Below are positions 9,512 to 18,744 of a DNA stretch of 64,000 nucleotides, piece by piece. Both the position numbers and the translations under genes were made by a program. The notes beneath the pieces were generated by a model. The model saw nothing but the letters and a program-made list of their open reading frames with translations, had not been told where the DNA came from and did not search any database. The stretch covers positions 1 through 64,000 of the forward strand of contig JAXMAF010000005.1 of assembly GCA_046350555.1 (NCBI GenBank), written 5' to 3'. How positions within the stretch are numbered: position 1 is the first letter of the stretch; each line of letters starts with the position of its first letter. This DNA comes from JAXMAF01 sp046350555 (GTDB lineage Bacteria; Planctomycetota; Phycisphaerae; Phycisphaerales; SM1A02).

Positions 9512-10927
9512 TCAGCCCCAGGCGCCCAACAGCACGCCGAGATCCGCGCCGTCCGTCGTGCCGTCGCCGTTGAGGTCCGCGATGTCGGTTCCCCATGCGC
9601 CGAGCATGAGGCCGAGATCGGCGCCATCCACGACGCCGTTGCAGTCCAGGTCGGCGGGCGACGCGCACACCGGCGACGGCGCGCGGCCGACGAACGACAC
9701 GGTGTCCGGCGCATCGCCGGCGCCGGGCTTGAAGAGGCCGATTGCAATGGTCGCGGTCATCGGCGGCGACGCCGCGTCGAACCGGAAGTTGTACAACGTG
9801 CCCCAGCGGAGCGCGTTGGCGTTCGCGTTCTCGGCGTACGTCGCGGTGGACCAGGTGACATCGCCCGGCGCGACGCTCGAGTTCCAGTCGTCCGAGGCGT
9901 ACGGCTCGCCGGAGTGGTATGCGATGTCCCTGAACGCGACGTTGGAGATCGCGGCGCCCGCCCCGCGCGGCACGCTGAAGCTCCGCGCCGAGCGGTCTGA
10001 ATTGAAGTTCATCACCGCATACTCGTAGTGCCACGTGCCATCGCCGTTGTCGCTGACGCGCGTGCCAACCACGAAGCGTCCGTCACCCTCGACGTCGACG
10101 TTCACGATGGCGACCATGGGGTCGGCGGCCTGCCACGCGTAGATCGCCGGCTGCTGGACGAACGTGGCGCCGGTCATCGTGAGCGGGTATCCGCCGCCAC
10201 CGATGGCGCCGACCATCGCCTGGCGGTAGGTCGCGTTGTTGTTGGCGTTGCCGTCGGCCGCGTCGTCTGGATGGACGTAGAGCCCTTCGCCGAAGAAGGT
10301 CGCGCCGGGGTTGAGCGCCGGATTGAGGTCGTCGTTCCTGACCTGAAGGCGGCGACCGATCGTGGCCTCCGCCGGCGGCGCCGTGAACGGATAGGGGAAG
10401 TACCCGGTCGACGCGTTCACCTGCGAGCGCGGCCCGAGATAGAACTGAAGGCCGTTGACCAGCGCGTCGTATGGATCGAAGCAGCCGATGCCGAGCTGCG
10501 ACCAGCAGCCGCCGCCTCCGAGCGGCATGCACACACCGCACTGCCCGCTGAGCTGCTCGGCGCAGAAGCCGTGCTTGACCCAGCTCAGTCCGATCTGTTC
10601 GAAACGACCGTCGCGCAGTCGGTAGAGGTTCTGGGCGATGACCGGATGCTGGTTCGTGTCGTCGACCCAGTCCAGCGGCACGTCGCCAACGTTGCAGGAG
10701 GTCGTTCCGATCGAATAGGCCGTGATCCCGTTGACGGTGCCGAACTTCCAGAACGAAGGCAGGGCGCTCACGATGACGTCGTTGCCGATGCTGGCGAGGC
10801 CGCCGTCGCCGGCGGCGTCATCGGCGGGGATGGGCGACGCGGAAAGACGACCGACGCCGATGGCGATCAGGCCGAGTGACACGGTCAGGAGCAGCGGCGC
10901 GAGCTTCGTCGAGGACATGGGATTCAT
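9512..10927 (-). CDS. Secreted protein of unknown function with C-terminal dockerin-like repeats
   Basis: A 471-residue exported protein. The N-terminal signal (MSSTKLAPLLLTVSLGLIAI) is preceded by an alternative ATG three codons earlier. The central roughly 380 residues match no family I recognise. They are rich in Cys, Gly and aromatic residues, including a cysteine cluster in the GQCGVCMPLGGGGCW region. The C-terminus is a clear dockerin-like pair, DLDCNGVVDGADLGLMLG and DLNGDGTTDGADLGVLLG. The gene lies 191 bp upstream of the metalloprotease on the same strand and could share its cell-surface destination. Confidence 0.8.
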   Translation of the reverse strand: MNPMSSTKLAPLLLTVSLGLIAIGVGRLSASPIPADDAAGDGGLASIGNDVIVSALPSFWKFGTVNGITAYSIGTTSCNVGDVPLDWVDDTNQHPVIAQNLYRLRDGRFEQIGLSWVKHGFCAEQLSGQCGVCMPLGGGGCWSQLGIGCFDPYDALVNGLQFYLGPRSQVNASTGYFPYPFTAPPAEATIGRRLQVRNDDLNPALNPGATFFGEGLYVHPDDAADGNANNNATYRQAMVGAIGGGGYPLTMTGATFVQQPAIYAWQAADPMVAIVNVDVEGDGRFVVGTRVSDNGDGTWHYEYAVMNFNSDRSARSFSVPRGAGAAISNVAFRDIAYHSGEPYASDDWNSSVAPGDVTWSTATYAENANANALRWGTLYNFRFDAASPPMTATIAIGLFKPGAGDAPDTVSFVGRAPSPVCASPADLDCNGVVDGADLGLMLGAWGTDIADLNGDGTTDGADLGVLLGAWG

Positions 10928-11110
10928 CGTGGCCGATCGAGACCGCGGGTTCAAGTCTCCTGACGCTCGGTTTGTCGTTCGGCACATACGTCGGAACGGA
11001 AGCGGACGTTCTTGCTCGCCGACGACGATCGCCGGAATCGATGCCATGCCGTTCGCACCCGCACAAGCGTGCGGCGACGCCGCGCCGGTCCCAACCGAAG
11101 CAAATCGACG

Positions 11111-11150
11111 GCAAAAAGCACCGCCGCGGCCGAAGATCGGCCGCGGCGGG
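11111..11150 (-). terminator. Rho-independent terminator after the PEP-CTERM gene
   Basis: On the minus strand a GC stem (CCGCCGCGGCCG and its complement, about 12 bp with a short loop) is followed within a few bases by TGCTTTTTG. This is a textbook intrinsic terminator for the PEP-CTERM-like gene ending at 11182. Confidence 0.8.
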
Positions 11151-11181
11151 TTGATCGTGAGATCCTGATCGTTGCCGCGAA

Positions 11182-11850
11182 TTACGCGCGACGACGACGG
11201 CCACCGGCGAGACCGGCGAGACCGAGCAGCGCGAGCGCGCCCGGAGCCGGAATGCAGAGGACCTGCGAGAAGCTGAACGTGCCCTGAACGCCCGGGGTGC
11301 CGAGACCCTGGTTGTTCGTGTAGCCGCCAGCGATCGAGAACGCCTTCGGGGCGTTGTCGAAGACCAGGCGCATGATCCAGGTGGCGGCGCCGGTGTAGTT
11401 CACCGAGCCATCCTTCTTGACCAGCGTGACATTCGCGGCCTTGCCCTGGAGGTTCGGCGGGTTGCTGTTGAACCAGCCGGCGTTCGCCGGGATGGCGATC
11501 TGGTTGAAGCCCGCGGCGCCCCAGTTCGGGTCGGCGTTGGTGCTGTTGCCGAAGTTGGCCTGGCCGCCGATCACGCAGAACGAATCCATCGCCGGATTCG
11601 AGCTGAACTGCGGGGCCCACGAGCCGCCGACGAAGTCGTTGTGGATCAGCGAGCCGAAGCCGCCTTCGACGGTGACGTTCGCGTTGAAGATGTTCAGGAG
11701 GACATCGTCCGTCGTCGAGAACGTCGCGTAGATGTCGGCGACGCACTTGTCGCCAACCTTGGACTCATTCCAGGAGATGCCTGAGAACGAAGCATTCGCC
11801 GCAGCGGCGAGGGCGAGCGTCGCAGCGCCCGCAAACAGTGCCTTCATCAT
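11182..11850 (-). CDS. Exported protein with PEP-CTERM-like C-terminal sorting signal
   Basis: A 222-residue secreted protein with an N-terminal signal (MMKALFAGAATLALAAAANA). The C-terminus has the tripartite sorting tail: IPAPGALALLGL, a hydrophobic helix, and a terminal RRRR cluster. The middle is Asn/Phe/Gly-rich beta-structure without a known domain. In families with this tail the protein is cut and anchored at the surface by an exosortase-type enzyme; no exosortase is in this window. An intrinsic terminator follows, so it is probably monocistronic. Confidence 0.85.
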   Translation of the reverse strand: MMKALFAGAATLALAAAANASFSGISWNESKVGDKCVADIYATFSTTDDVLLNIFNANVTVEGGFGSLIHNDFVGGSWAPQFSSNPAMDSFCVIGGQANFGNSTNADPNWGAAGFNQIAIPANAGWFNSNPPNLQGKAANVTLVKKDGSVNYTGAATWIMRLVFDNAPKAFSIAGGYTNNQGLGTPGVQGTFSFSQVLCIPAPGALALLGLAGLAGGRRRRA

Positions 11851-12043
11851 GATGGAAATCCTCTTTCCGGGTCGATCCCGCTGCGCCGTGTGGGTAGATG
11901 AACAATCGGGGAACGGCGGCGCAGCATGTGCCGTCCCCCCTCCGAAGCGGCGAGTCTATCACAACCGCGAATCGGAACAACCGATTCTCCCAAAATGGCC
12001 CCCTGCGATGCCGGAACTGACGGCATTGCAGCAGTTTGGCCGG

Positions 12044-13921
12044 TCAATGTTTGGGTGTTCCGGAAAGGAGCAGTGCAGCCGCGTTCTCGATCTGCACGGG
12101 CACGATCCGGCCAAGCCATGGCACCGGGTCGGTACCCGCGGGAAGATCGAAGACGACGATCACGTCGCTGCCGGTGCGGCCGGAGAGCTGCACCCTCCCA
12201 CCGCGCGTGTTGGGACGCATCGGTGCCGGTGAGCGAGCCGGCGCGTCGGCAACTTCAGTAATCGAACCTTCGCCTTCCACCATCTGCAGGAGGTTCGTGC
12301 TCGCTGCCGCCCGTCCAGCCACACTGTCTTGACCTGTCGGGAACCCGGTCCCGGCGGCCGCGGCGGCGCGCGGCCGCGACTCCCAGCCCAATTCGATCGT
12401 TGGTCGGCCCGGAGTATGCGCCCGTCGGTCTTCGTTCGACCGGGTGTCGGTGGATGCGGCCATCCCGCCCTCCGACCGATCGGTGACCCGTTCGACGAAG
12501 ACATCGAGCGTGCGCCCGACCAGCGCTCGATGCTCGGCCGCACTGATCCGGCCCTGCACCGCGAGCAGGTGGTTGTTCCGCCATCGCTTGACCTCGTCGG
12601 GCACGTCGTCCTCGAACCGCTCGATCGCCGTCGTTCCCGGGCGCGGGGAGTACTTGAAGATGAAGCTGTTCTTGAAGCGGACACGCTCCAGCAGCGCCAC
12701 CGTCGCGGCGAAGTCGTCGTCGGTCTCGGTCGGGAAGCCGACGATGAAGTCGCCGCTGATCCCTGCGTCCGGCAGGAACGAGCGGGCCCGGTCGATGAAA
12801 TCGAGGTACTCGCCGACCGCGTAGCCGCGGTTCATGAGCTTCAAGATCCGATCGGAGCCCGATTGCGGCGGCACATGCAGATACCGGCAGATGCGAGGGC
12901 TCTCGGCGATGACCGAGAGCGCGTCGTCGCCGAAGTCGCGCGGATAGCTCGTGACGAATCGCAGCCGCTTGATCGCCGGAACCTCGTCGTGGATGCGCTT
13001 GAGCAGGGCGGCGAAGGTCGTGACGCGCTGCCCGGCCGCGATCCGCCGACCGCCGTCGCGAAAGGCCGAGAGGCCCGGACCGACCTGCGGCGCCTCGCGG
13101 CCATCCACCGAGATCGCGGCGCCGTGCACGTAGACGTAGTGATTCACGGTCTGGCCGAGGAGGGTGACCTCGACCACACCCGCGTCGGCGAGCCGGCGGC
13201 ACTCGTCGACGATGTGGTCGGGGGGACGATGAACCTCCGGCCCGCGCGTGTTCGGCACGACGCAGTAGGTGCAGAACTTGTTGCATCCTCGCGTGATCCG
13301 GACGTACGCCGCCCTGCCACCCGCCGGTGCGCCGCCGCCGCCACCGAAGTGATCCGGATCGAAGGCACGCGAAAGGTCGAGCAGCTCGAGCGAATCCTCC
13401 GCGGCCGCAAGCGTCGCGGTGCGCCGGTTGCGGTTGCCCTGGAGCGCGACGACGGACGCGATGTCGCGACCCGCCGGGCCACGGCCATCCTCGCCCGTGG
13501 AACGCTCCGGCAGGCGGTCCAGTCGGGCCACCGCCTGGACCTTTGCCGCGTTGTCGATCAGTTGCGGCAGCCGATCGAGCTCGCCGGGGCCGCACAGCAG
13601 GTCGATCTGCGGATGCCGGCGCAGCATCGCCACGCCGTCGCGCTCGGCCATGCAGCCGATCACGCCAAGCAGCACATGCTCGCCGGAGCGCTTGCGCTGC
13701 CCGACGATCCCGATGCGGCTGTACGCCTTGTTCTCGGCCTGTTCGCGGACGGAACAGGTGTTGTAGAGGATGATGTCCGCGTCGCGGTCGGCTTCGACGA
13801 AGGAGTACCCCAGGGCGACCAGTTGGCCGCGCACGAGCTCGCTGTCGAGCTCGTTCATCTGGCAGCCGAAGGTCTCCATGTAGACCCGGCGGCCCGTGGC
13901 GTGGTGCGACGAAGGGGACAC
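12044..13921 (-). CDS. miaB: tRNA-2-methylthio-N6-dimethylallyladenosine37 synthase MiaB, with inserts
   Basis: Radical-SAM methylthiotransferase that adds the 2-methylthio group to i6A37 of tRNA. The N-terminal MTTase domain shows ETFGCQMNELDSE with its first cluster cysteine, NTCSVREQAENKA and GCMAERD. The radical-SAM core has ITRGCNKFCTYCVVPNTRG (the CxxxCxxC cluster); SGDFIVGFPTETDDDF and KYSPRPGT also match the family. At about 625 residues it is much longer than the usual 440-480. Extra material lies before the radical-SAM domain, around SVDGREAPQVGPGL, and as about 75 Arg/Thr/Ala-rich residues inside the C-terminal TRAM domain, between DVFVERVTDR and RVQLSGRTGSDV. The GTG at 13921 gives a natural start; an in-frame ATG at 14017 adds an implausible Arg-rich leader. 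Divergent from ftsW. Confidence 0.9.
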   Translation of the reverse strand: MSPSSHHATGRRVYMETFGCQMNELDSELVRGQLVALGYSFVEADRDADIILYNTCSVREQAENKAYSRIGIVGQRKRSGEHVLLGVIGCMAERDGVAMLRRHPQIDLLCGPGELDRLPQLIDNAAKVQAVARLDRLPERSTGEDGRGPAGRDIASVVALQGNRNRRTATLAAAEDSLELLDLSRAFDPDHFGGGGGAPAGGRAAYVRITRGCNKFCTYCVVPNTRGPEVHRPPDHIVDECRRLADAGVVEVTLLGQTVNHYVYVHGAAISVDGREAPQVGPGLSAFRDGGRRIAAGQRVTTFAALLKRIHDEVPAIKRLRFVTSYPRDFGDDALSVIAESPRICRYLHVPPQSGSDRILKLMNRGYAVGEYLDFIDRARSFLPDAGISGDFIVGFPTETDDDFAATVALLERVRFKNSFIFKYSPRPGTTAIERFEDDVPDEVKRWRNNHLLAVQGRISAAEHRALVGRTLDVFVERVTDRSEGGMAASTDTRSNEDRRAHTPGRPTIELGWESRPRAAAAAGTGFPTGQDSVAGRAAASTNLLQMVEGEGSITEVADAPARSPAPMRPNTRGGRVQLSGRTGSDVIVVFDLPAGTDPVPWLGRIVPVQIENAAALLLSGTPKH

Positions 13922-14061
13922 GGCGCGATGGTAGCGATGGCGGGCCCCGACGAGCCGCTCGCGCGGATGGCCGGCGAGCGCGCCGGCCCGCGACGAGGCG
14001 CTTCCGCCGCGGCCCACATTTCTCCACCCATCCGGCCGCCTCGGCCGATGACCAATGCACG

Positions 14062-15312
14062 ATGCGCCTCGGCCATGGACTTATCCTCGCCGCCCTCGCG
14101 CTGTTGATCATCGGGGTGGTGATGGTCAACTCGGCCGGGCTCACCGTCGACGCCATCACGCCAATCTCGCTGCGCGGCGTGCTGCTCGGTCGCCCGGCCG
14201 TCTATGCGGCGCTGGCGGTGGTCATGCTGGTCATCGGTTCGCTCGTTCCGGTCGATCGTCTCTTCACCCTCCGAGGCGGCCTGTCGCCGATCCCCTGGAT
14301 CGTCGCAGGCATGATCGCACTGCTGTTCGCGGCGAACCTGCCGGGAATCGGACACGCCGAGAACGGCGCGCGGCGCTGGATCAACCTGGGTTCGCTGACG
14401 TTCCAACCGAGCGAGGTCGCCAAGTGGTCGCTGCCGATCGTGATCGCGTGGCACTGCGCGCGGCGGGGCGACGCGCTCTCGCGCTTCCGGACCGGCTTCC
14501 TTCCGCCGCTGGCGATCGCCACGATCGTGTGCGCACTGATCGCCAAGGAGGACCTGGGCACCGCGGTGCTCGTCTTCGGCGTGTGCATCGCGATGCTGCT
14601 GGCCGCCGGTTGCCGCGTCTGGCACGCGGCGCTGCTCATGATCCCGGCCGCGGCCGGAATCGTCGGACTGATCCTCACCAGCCCCTACCGCGTCAACCGG
14701 ATCCTCGCGTACCTCGATCCCTACAAGGATGCGCAGGGCATCGGCTACCACATCATCCAGTCGATCACCGCGGTCTCCGGCGGCGGCGTCGCCGGGCGCG
14801 GGCTCGGCAACAGCATCCAGAAGTTCGACTATCTCCCCGAGGACACCACGGACTTCATCTTCGCGATCCTCTGCGAGGAGCTCGGCGTCGCCGGAGCGGT
14901 CGTCGTGGGTGCGCTCTACGCGACGATCATGATCTGCGGCCTTGGAATCGTGCGCCGGGCCAAGACCCCCTTCTCGAGGCTGCTCGGGCTCGGCATCGTG
15001 CTGACGCTCGGTTTCCAGGCGGTCATGAACCTCGCCGTGGTGACGGGACTCGCGCCGACCAAGGGCATCGCGCTGCCGCTGCTCTCGCGCGGCGGGACCG
15101 GCTGGCTGCTCACCGCGTTCGCGATCGGGCTGCTGGTCTCGATCGATCGCGCCGCCGGACCGGTGGCGGAGGCCGACGACGAGCAGGCCGACGACGCATC
15201 CGAATCGCTCGATCGCTCGCTCGTCGCGGAGCCCATCCTGCGCCGCGGCTCCGAAGAGGTTCCGCAGCACGTGGTCGACCGGGCCATCCCGCTGGGGGCC
15301 GGGGCGCAATGA
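14062..15312 (+). CDS. ftsW: SEDS-family peptidoglycan polymerase FtsW/RodA
   Basis: A 416-residue polytopic membrane protein. Family motifs are NGARRWINLG, FQPSEVAKWSL, KEDLGTAVLV, YHIIQSITAVSGGGVAGRGLGNS, LPEDTTDFIFAILCEELG and PTKGIALPLLSRGGTGW. SEDS proteins polymerise lipid II glycan strands. The next gene is murG and its start overlaps the stop codon here (ATGA), the arrangement common in division/cell-wall clusters, so ftsW is favoured over rodA. The C-terminal 60 residues are a polar cytoplasmic tail. Confidence 0.92.
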   Translation: MRLGHGLILAALALLIIGVVMVNSAGLTVDAITPISLRGVLLGRPAVYAALAVVMLVIGSLVPVDRLFTLRGGLSPIPWIVAGMIALLFAANLPGIGHAENGARRWINLGSLTFQPSEVAKWSLPIVIAWHCARRGDALSRFRTGFLPPLAIATIVCALIAKEDLGTAVLVFGVCIAMLLAAGCRVWHAALLMIPAAAGIVGLILTSPYRVNRILAYLDPYKDAQGIGYHIIQSITAVSGGGVAGRGLGNSIQKFDYLPEDTTDFIFAILCEELGVAGAVVVGALYATIMICGLGIVRRAKTPFSRLLGLGIVLTLGFQAVMNLAVVTGLAPTKGIALPLLSRGGTGWLLTAFAIGLLVSIDRAAGPVAEADDEQADDASESLDRSLVAEPILRRGSEEVPQHVVDRAIPLGAGAQ

Positions 15313-15929
15313 GCCACGGCGTCCTCGGCGGCGCGCGGCGCGAGGCGAACCACGACCCGCTGCGCGCTCCGTCGACGGCGACGGCGCCGAAGTCCGCGCC
15401 GACGATCGCCTTCGCCGGCGGCGGATCGGGCGGCCACATCAGCCCCGGCCTGGCCATCGCCGAGCGGCTGCGCGAGCTGGCGCCGCACGCCCGGCTGCTC
15501 TTCCTCTGCTCCACCCGCGCCATCGACGCGACGATGCTCGCGGAGGCCGATGCGCCCTTCTATCCGCTGCGGGCGGCTCCGATGTCCGCCCGGCCGCTCG
15601 CCTTCGTTCGTTTCGTCGCCGCGTTTCGCCGCGCTCGCGCCGAGGCGGAGGAGATCATCGAGCGCGAGCGCGTGACGCAGCTCGTCGCGCTCGGCGGCTT
15701 CGTGGCGGCGCCGGCGGCCGCGGCGGCGGTGCGGCGACACGTGCCCGTCACCCTCGTGAACCTCGACGCCATCCCGGTCGCGCCCAGCCGCTGGCTGGCG
15801 AGGCCGCAGCGACCGCGTGCTCTCCGCCGTGCCGACCGGAATGGACCGGAAGTTCACGCGGCCATCGAGCAGACCGGCGGCAGCGTGGTGGGCATGCCGC
15901 TGCGTCGAGCTGGCCGTCGCGGCCAGTGA
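15309..15929 (+). CDS. murG: MurG N-terminal domain (frame interrupted)
   Basis: N-terminal half of UDP-GlcNAc:undecaprenyl-pyrophosphoryl-MurNAc-pentapeptide GlcNAc transferase, which completes lipid II on the inner membrane face. The glycine-rich IAFAGGGSGGHISPGLAIAE motif is clear after a roughly 35-residue variable leader, followed by VTQLVALGGFVAAPAAAAA and VPVTLVNLDAIP. The ATG overlaps the ftsW stop (ATGA), so translation is probably coupled. The family pattern breaks near base 15805: SDRVLSAVPTGMDRKF then appears in another frame, GGSVVGMPLRR briefly returns to this one, and the frame ends at 15929. Either several sequencing indels or real decay; the rest of the protein is annotated separately. 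Confidence 0.8.
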   Translation: MSHGVLGGARREANHDPLRAPSTATAPKSAPTIAFAGGGSGGHISPGLAIAERLRELAPHARLLFLCSTRAIDATMLAEADAPFYPLRAAPMSARPLAFVRFVAAFRRARAEAEEIIERERVTQLVALGGFVAAPAAAAAVRRHVPVTLVNLDAIPVAPSRWLARPQRPRALRRADRNGPEVHAAIEQTGGSVVGMPLRRAGRRGQ

Positions 15930-16513
15930 ACCTGCGGAGTGCCGCGCCCCGGCTCGGCCTCGATCCCGCGGCTTCGGACGCTGCTCGTGACCGGGGCGTC
16001 GCAGGGTGCGACGAGCATCAACCGTCTCATGGCCGCGCTGGCGACGCGCTCGCCGCGGATCTTCCGCGGATGGCAGATCCTGCACCTCGCCGGAGCGGGC
16101 GATCACGAGCCGCTGGTCGCCGCGTATCGCGCGCCGGAATCCCCGCGACGGTGCTCCTTCCTGCCGTCGCATGGGTCTCGCGTGGGGCAGCGCCGACGCG
16201 GCCGTCACCCGCGCGGGCGCGAGCTCGGTGGCCGAGGCGGCCGCGAACGCGGTCCCGTCGCTCTTCCTGCCGTATCCGTACCACCGCGACCTGCACCAGA
16301 AGCTCAATGCGCAACCGCTGGTCGACCTCGGCGGCGCGATGCTCGAGTTCGATCAGCGTCGACACCGAGGCGAACATCCACGATGTCGGTCCGGCGATCG
16401 AGCGACTGCTCACCGACGACGACCTGCGGCGCTGCGCGGGATGCACACCGCGCTTCATGCGCATCCGCCACCCGACGCCGCCGCGGCCATCGCGGATGCT
16501 CCTCAACTGCTGA
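15930..16513 (+). pseudogene. murG: MurG C-terminal domain, scattered over three frames
   Basis: The C-terminal GT-B domain can be traced only by switching frame repeatedly. LRTLLVTGASQGATSINRLM (about 15970-16030) is the canonical domain opening. GSADAAVTRAGASSVAEAAA and PSLFLPYPYHRDLHQKLNAQ (16185-16315) follow in a second frame, and ANIHDVGPAIERLLTDDDLR (16370-16430) in a third. All lie in the right order and spacing for MurG, so at least four indels in about 600 bp are needed. An essential gene next to an intact ftsW argues for local sequence errors rather than a true pseudogene, but this cannot be settled here. Confidence 0.75.
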
Positions 16514-16618
16514 TGTCGCGAGGCGACGTCGCCCGATCTCCCGCGGCGACGCCGTCGACCCTGCAGCGCCGCACGCCCAACCGGCGCGCGGCGCCCGGCC
16601 ATCCGCCGCCCACCACCG

Positions 16619-17530
16619 TCACGTCGGTGGGCCGAACGTGATCATTCCCTTGCCCCTTCGCTTGCTCTCCAGGGCGCGGAGATCGGCCGCGGCGAGCAGC
16701 GTCGGGGCGTCCACTCCATCGCGCGGGAACGCGGCGAGGCCCGCGGAGACGCTCACGACGCCCAGGCCTTCCTGGCCAAGCTGCGGAAGCCGCATCGCGC
16801 GGATGCGCTCCTGGAAGCGCGAGGCAAGCTGGTCGACCGACTCGACCGGCCCGGAGCCTTCCTCGCGCGGACTGGACGGATCGGAGAAGACGACGACGAA
16901 CTCGTCCCCGCCGATGCGGAAGACGCGATCGCCGCGCCGAACGACCGCCTTCAGCAGCGTCACCGTCTCGCGCAGCACCTCGTCTCCGGCGGCGTGGCCG
17001 AACCGGTCGTTGTAGCGCTTGAAGTTGTCGACGTCCCACGCCATCAGCGCCAGCGGACGGCTGCGCACCCTGGCCAGCTCGATCGCCTCCGCGACGAAGC
17101 GATCGAAGGCGCGGCGGTTGCCCGCGCCGGTGAGCTCGTCCGTGTACGCGAGCTCGTGCAATCGCCGATGGGCCTCGGCCAGGTGCAACCAGGCGCCCAG
17201 CGACGCCGCCCACGACGCGAGCGCCTCGGGCGCGAGGTTCGCGCTCTCGAGCCGTCCGAAGGTCCTCGCGCCGTGCGCGACCCGCGCCCGATGAACCGGG
17301 CTCGGCGGCGCGGCGCCCTTCCCCGCGGCCGCTCCCGCGTCGTCGGCATCATCGGCGACGAAGCGCAGGTCGTCCGCGAGCTCCTCGCCAAGTGAAAGGA
17401 ATGCGGCCAGCACCGCGTCCGCGCCGCCTTCGACGGCGTCGGCCAGCGTCGATGGTGGAGGAAGCGCCGAAGCCACGATCGATGCAGCGTAGCCAACGAT
17501 CGTCCGCGGTGCGCCGTGGCCGCTGCGCAC
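16619..17530 (-). CDS. GGDEF-domain diguanylate cyclase
   Basis: A 303-residue protein predicted to make cyclic di-GMP from GTP. The GGDEF domain starts near residue 128 (LAYTDELTGAGNRRAF) and continues with WDVDNFKRYND (metal Asp), FGHAAGDEVL, and FRIGGDEFVVVF with an intact GGDEF active site at 207-211. RRGD at 198-201 matches the inhibitory I-site RxxD, so feedback inhibition by the product is expected. The N-terminal 120 residues are mostly helical with no recognised sensor and no clear membrane segment. GTG start at 17530, 16 bp after the HMG-CoA lyase stop, so probably co-transcribed with it. Confidence 0.9.
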   Translation of the reverse strand: MRSGHGAPRTIVGYAASIVASALPPPSTLADAVEGGADAVLAAFLSLGEELADDLRFVADDADDAGAAAGKGAAPPSPVHRARVAHGARTFGRLESANLAPEALASWAASLGAWLHLAEAHRRLHELAYTDELTGAGNRRAFDRFVAEAIELARVRSRPLALMAWDVDNFKRYNDRFGHAAGDEVLRETVTLLKAVVRRGDRVFRIGGDEFVVVFSDPSSPREEGSGPVESVDQLASRFQERIRAMRLPQLGQEGLGVVSVSAGLAAFPRDGVDAPTLLAAADLRALESKRRGKGMITFGPPT

Positions 17531-17546
17531 GTTCGTTCCATGCGCC

Positions 17547-18476
17547 TCAGCCGCGACCGGCGGCGCGCTCGCGGCGCTCGTTCCCGGCCGCGCTTCCCTC
17601 GGCCCGGAAGACGCGCCCGGTCGCCTCTCGTCCGATCGCCGCCTCGATGAACCGCCCCGCCTCGTAGAGCCGCGCGGCGTCCACGCCGCAATCGAGGCCC
17701 GATCGCTCGCAGAGGTAGACGAGGTCCTCGGTCGCGAGGTTTCCCGCGGCACCCGGCGCGTAGGGACAGCCGCCCAGTCCGATGCACGAGGCGTCGAAGC
17801 TTCGCACCCCGAGCTGGACGGCCCGATGCACGCATGCCAAGGCCGTGCCGCGCGTGTCGTGCAGGTGCAGCGTCGTCCCCTCCGGCGCGCGCACCGTCGC
17901 GACGGCACCGAGGAGTCGATCGATGTCGTCGGGCACCGCCACGCCAATCGTGTCGCCGAGGTCGAGCTCGTCGGCGCCCAGTTCGATCAACCGCGCCGCC
18001 ACCTCGCGCACCGCCTCGGGCGCGATCGAACCCTCGAACGGGCACGCCACGGCGCAGCTCACGTAGCCACGCACGGGAAGACGGGCGGCGTGCGCTCCCT
18101 CGATCACCGGCGCCAGCCGCGCCAGGGACTCGGCGATCGATGCGTTGGTGTTGCGTCGACTGAAGGTCTCGCTCGCCGCGGTGAAGACCGAGACCTTGCC
18201 GACGCCGCAGGCGATGGCGCGCTCGAGTCCCCGCTCGTTCGGGACGAGCGCCGAGTAGACCACGCCGCTCCGCCGCTGGATCGACGCGAAGAGCTCGGCC
18301 GCGTCGCGCAGTTGCGGCACCCACTTCGGGCTCACGAAGCTCGAGACCTCGATCTCCGCGAAGCCGCATCCGGAGAGCAGGTCGACGAATCGCGCCTTGG
18401 CGGCGGTCTCGACGAATCCAGGCTCGTTCTGAAGACCGTCGCGCGGTCCGACTTCCGTGATGCGTATGGCGGTCAC
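17547..18476 (-). CDS. Hydroxymethylglutaryl-CoA lyase
   Basis: A 309-residue DRE-TIM metallolyase that splits HMG-CoA into acetoacetate and acetyl-CoA, the last step of leucine breakdown. It opens with ITEVGPRDGLQNE (catalytic Arg12, metal Asp13). Further motifs are EVSSFVSPKWVPQLRDA, LHLHDTRGTA (metal His) and the signature loop IGLGGCPYAPGAAGN with the active-site cysteine. The GTG at 18476 gives the normal family N-terminus; the open frame runs further but is low-complexity. It lies between a small membrane protein and the diguanylate cyclase. No other leucine-pathway genes are in the window. Confidence 0.93.
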   Translation of the reverse strand: MTAIRITEVGPRDGLQNEPGFVETAAKARFVDLLSGCGFAEIEVSSFVSPKWVPQLRDAAELFASIQRRSGVVYSALVPNERGLERAIACGVGKVSVFTAASETFSRRNTNASIAESLARLAPVIEGAHAARLPVRGYVSCAVACPFEGSIAPEAVREVAARLIELGADELDLGDTIGVAVPDDIDRLLGAVATVRAPEGTTLHLHDTRGTALACVHRAVQLGVRSFDASCIGLGGCPYAPGAAGNLATEDLVYLCERSGLDCGVDAARLYEAGRFIEAAIGREATGRVFRAEGSAAGNERRERAAGRG

Positions 18477-18561
18477 GCGGGAGCGTAGTCCGCGCCGCAT
18501 CGGATCCACCGGCGACGGTGCGCTGCGCCGCGGGCCGATCGACTCGCCGCATGGGAGACGG

Positions 18562-18744
18562 CTACGTCCCGGTGTCGTCCTCGCTGCCGCCTTCGCTGTC
18601 GCGGTCGGCATGGCGCAGCACGAACCACGCGAATGCGCCGCCGCAGAGAAGCACCAGCACCGCCGCGGCGATGAGGAGCACGACCTCGAGCGTGACCTCG
18701 AAGCTGCCCTCGTCCACCGTCTGCGCCGCGAGCGGGGGGATCAT
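18562..18744 (-). CDS. Small single-pass membrane protein (60 aa)
   Basis: MIPPLAAQTVDEGSFE leads into one strong transmembrane helix (VVLLIAAAVLVLLCGGAFAW) and an acidic tail ending in EGGSEDDTGT. The ATG overlaps the stop of the YgfZ-like gene (ATGA), a strong hint that it is translated. No family is recognised. It lies inside the ygfZ-like / HMG-CoA lyase operon; its role is unknown. Confidence 0.65.
   Translation of the reverse strand: MIPPLAAQTVDEGSFEVTLEVVLLIAAAVLVLLCGGAFAWFVLRHADRDSEGGSEDDTGT

Noticed and set aside
14055..15308. Plus-strand frame preceding murG taken as an extended murG N-terminus
   Set aside because: It overlaps the complete ftsW gene in another frame; the ATGA overlap at 15309 gives the natural murG start.
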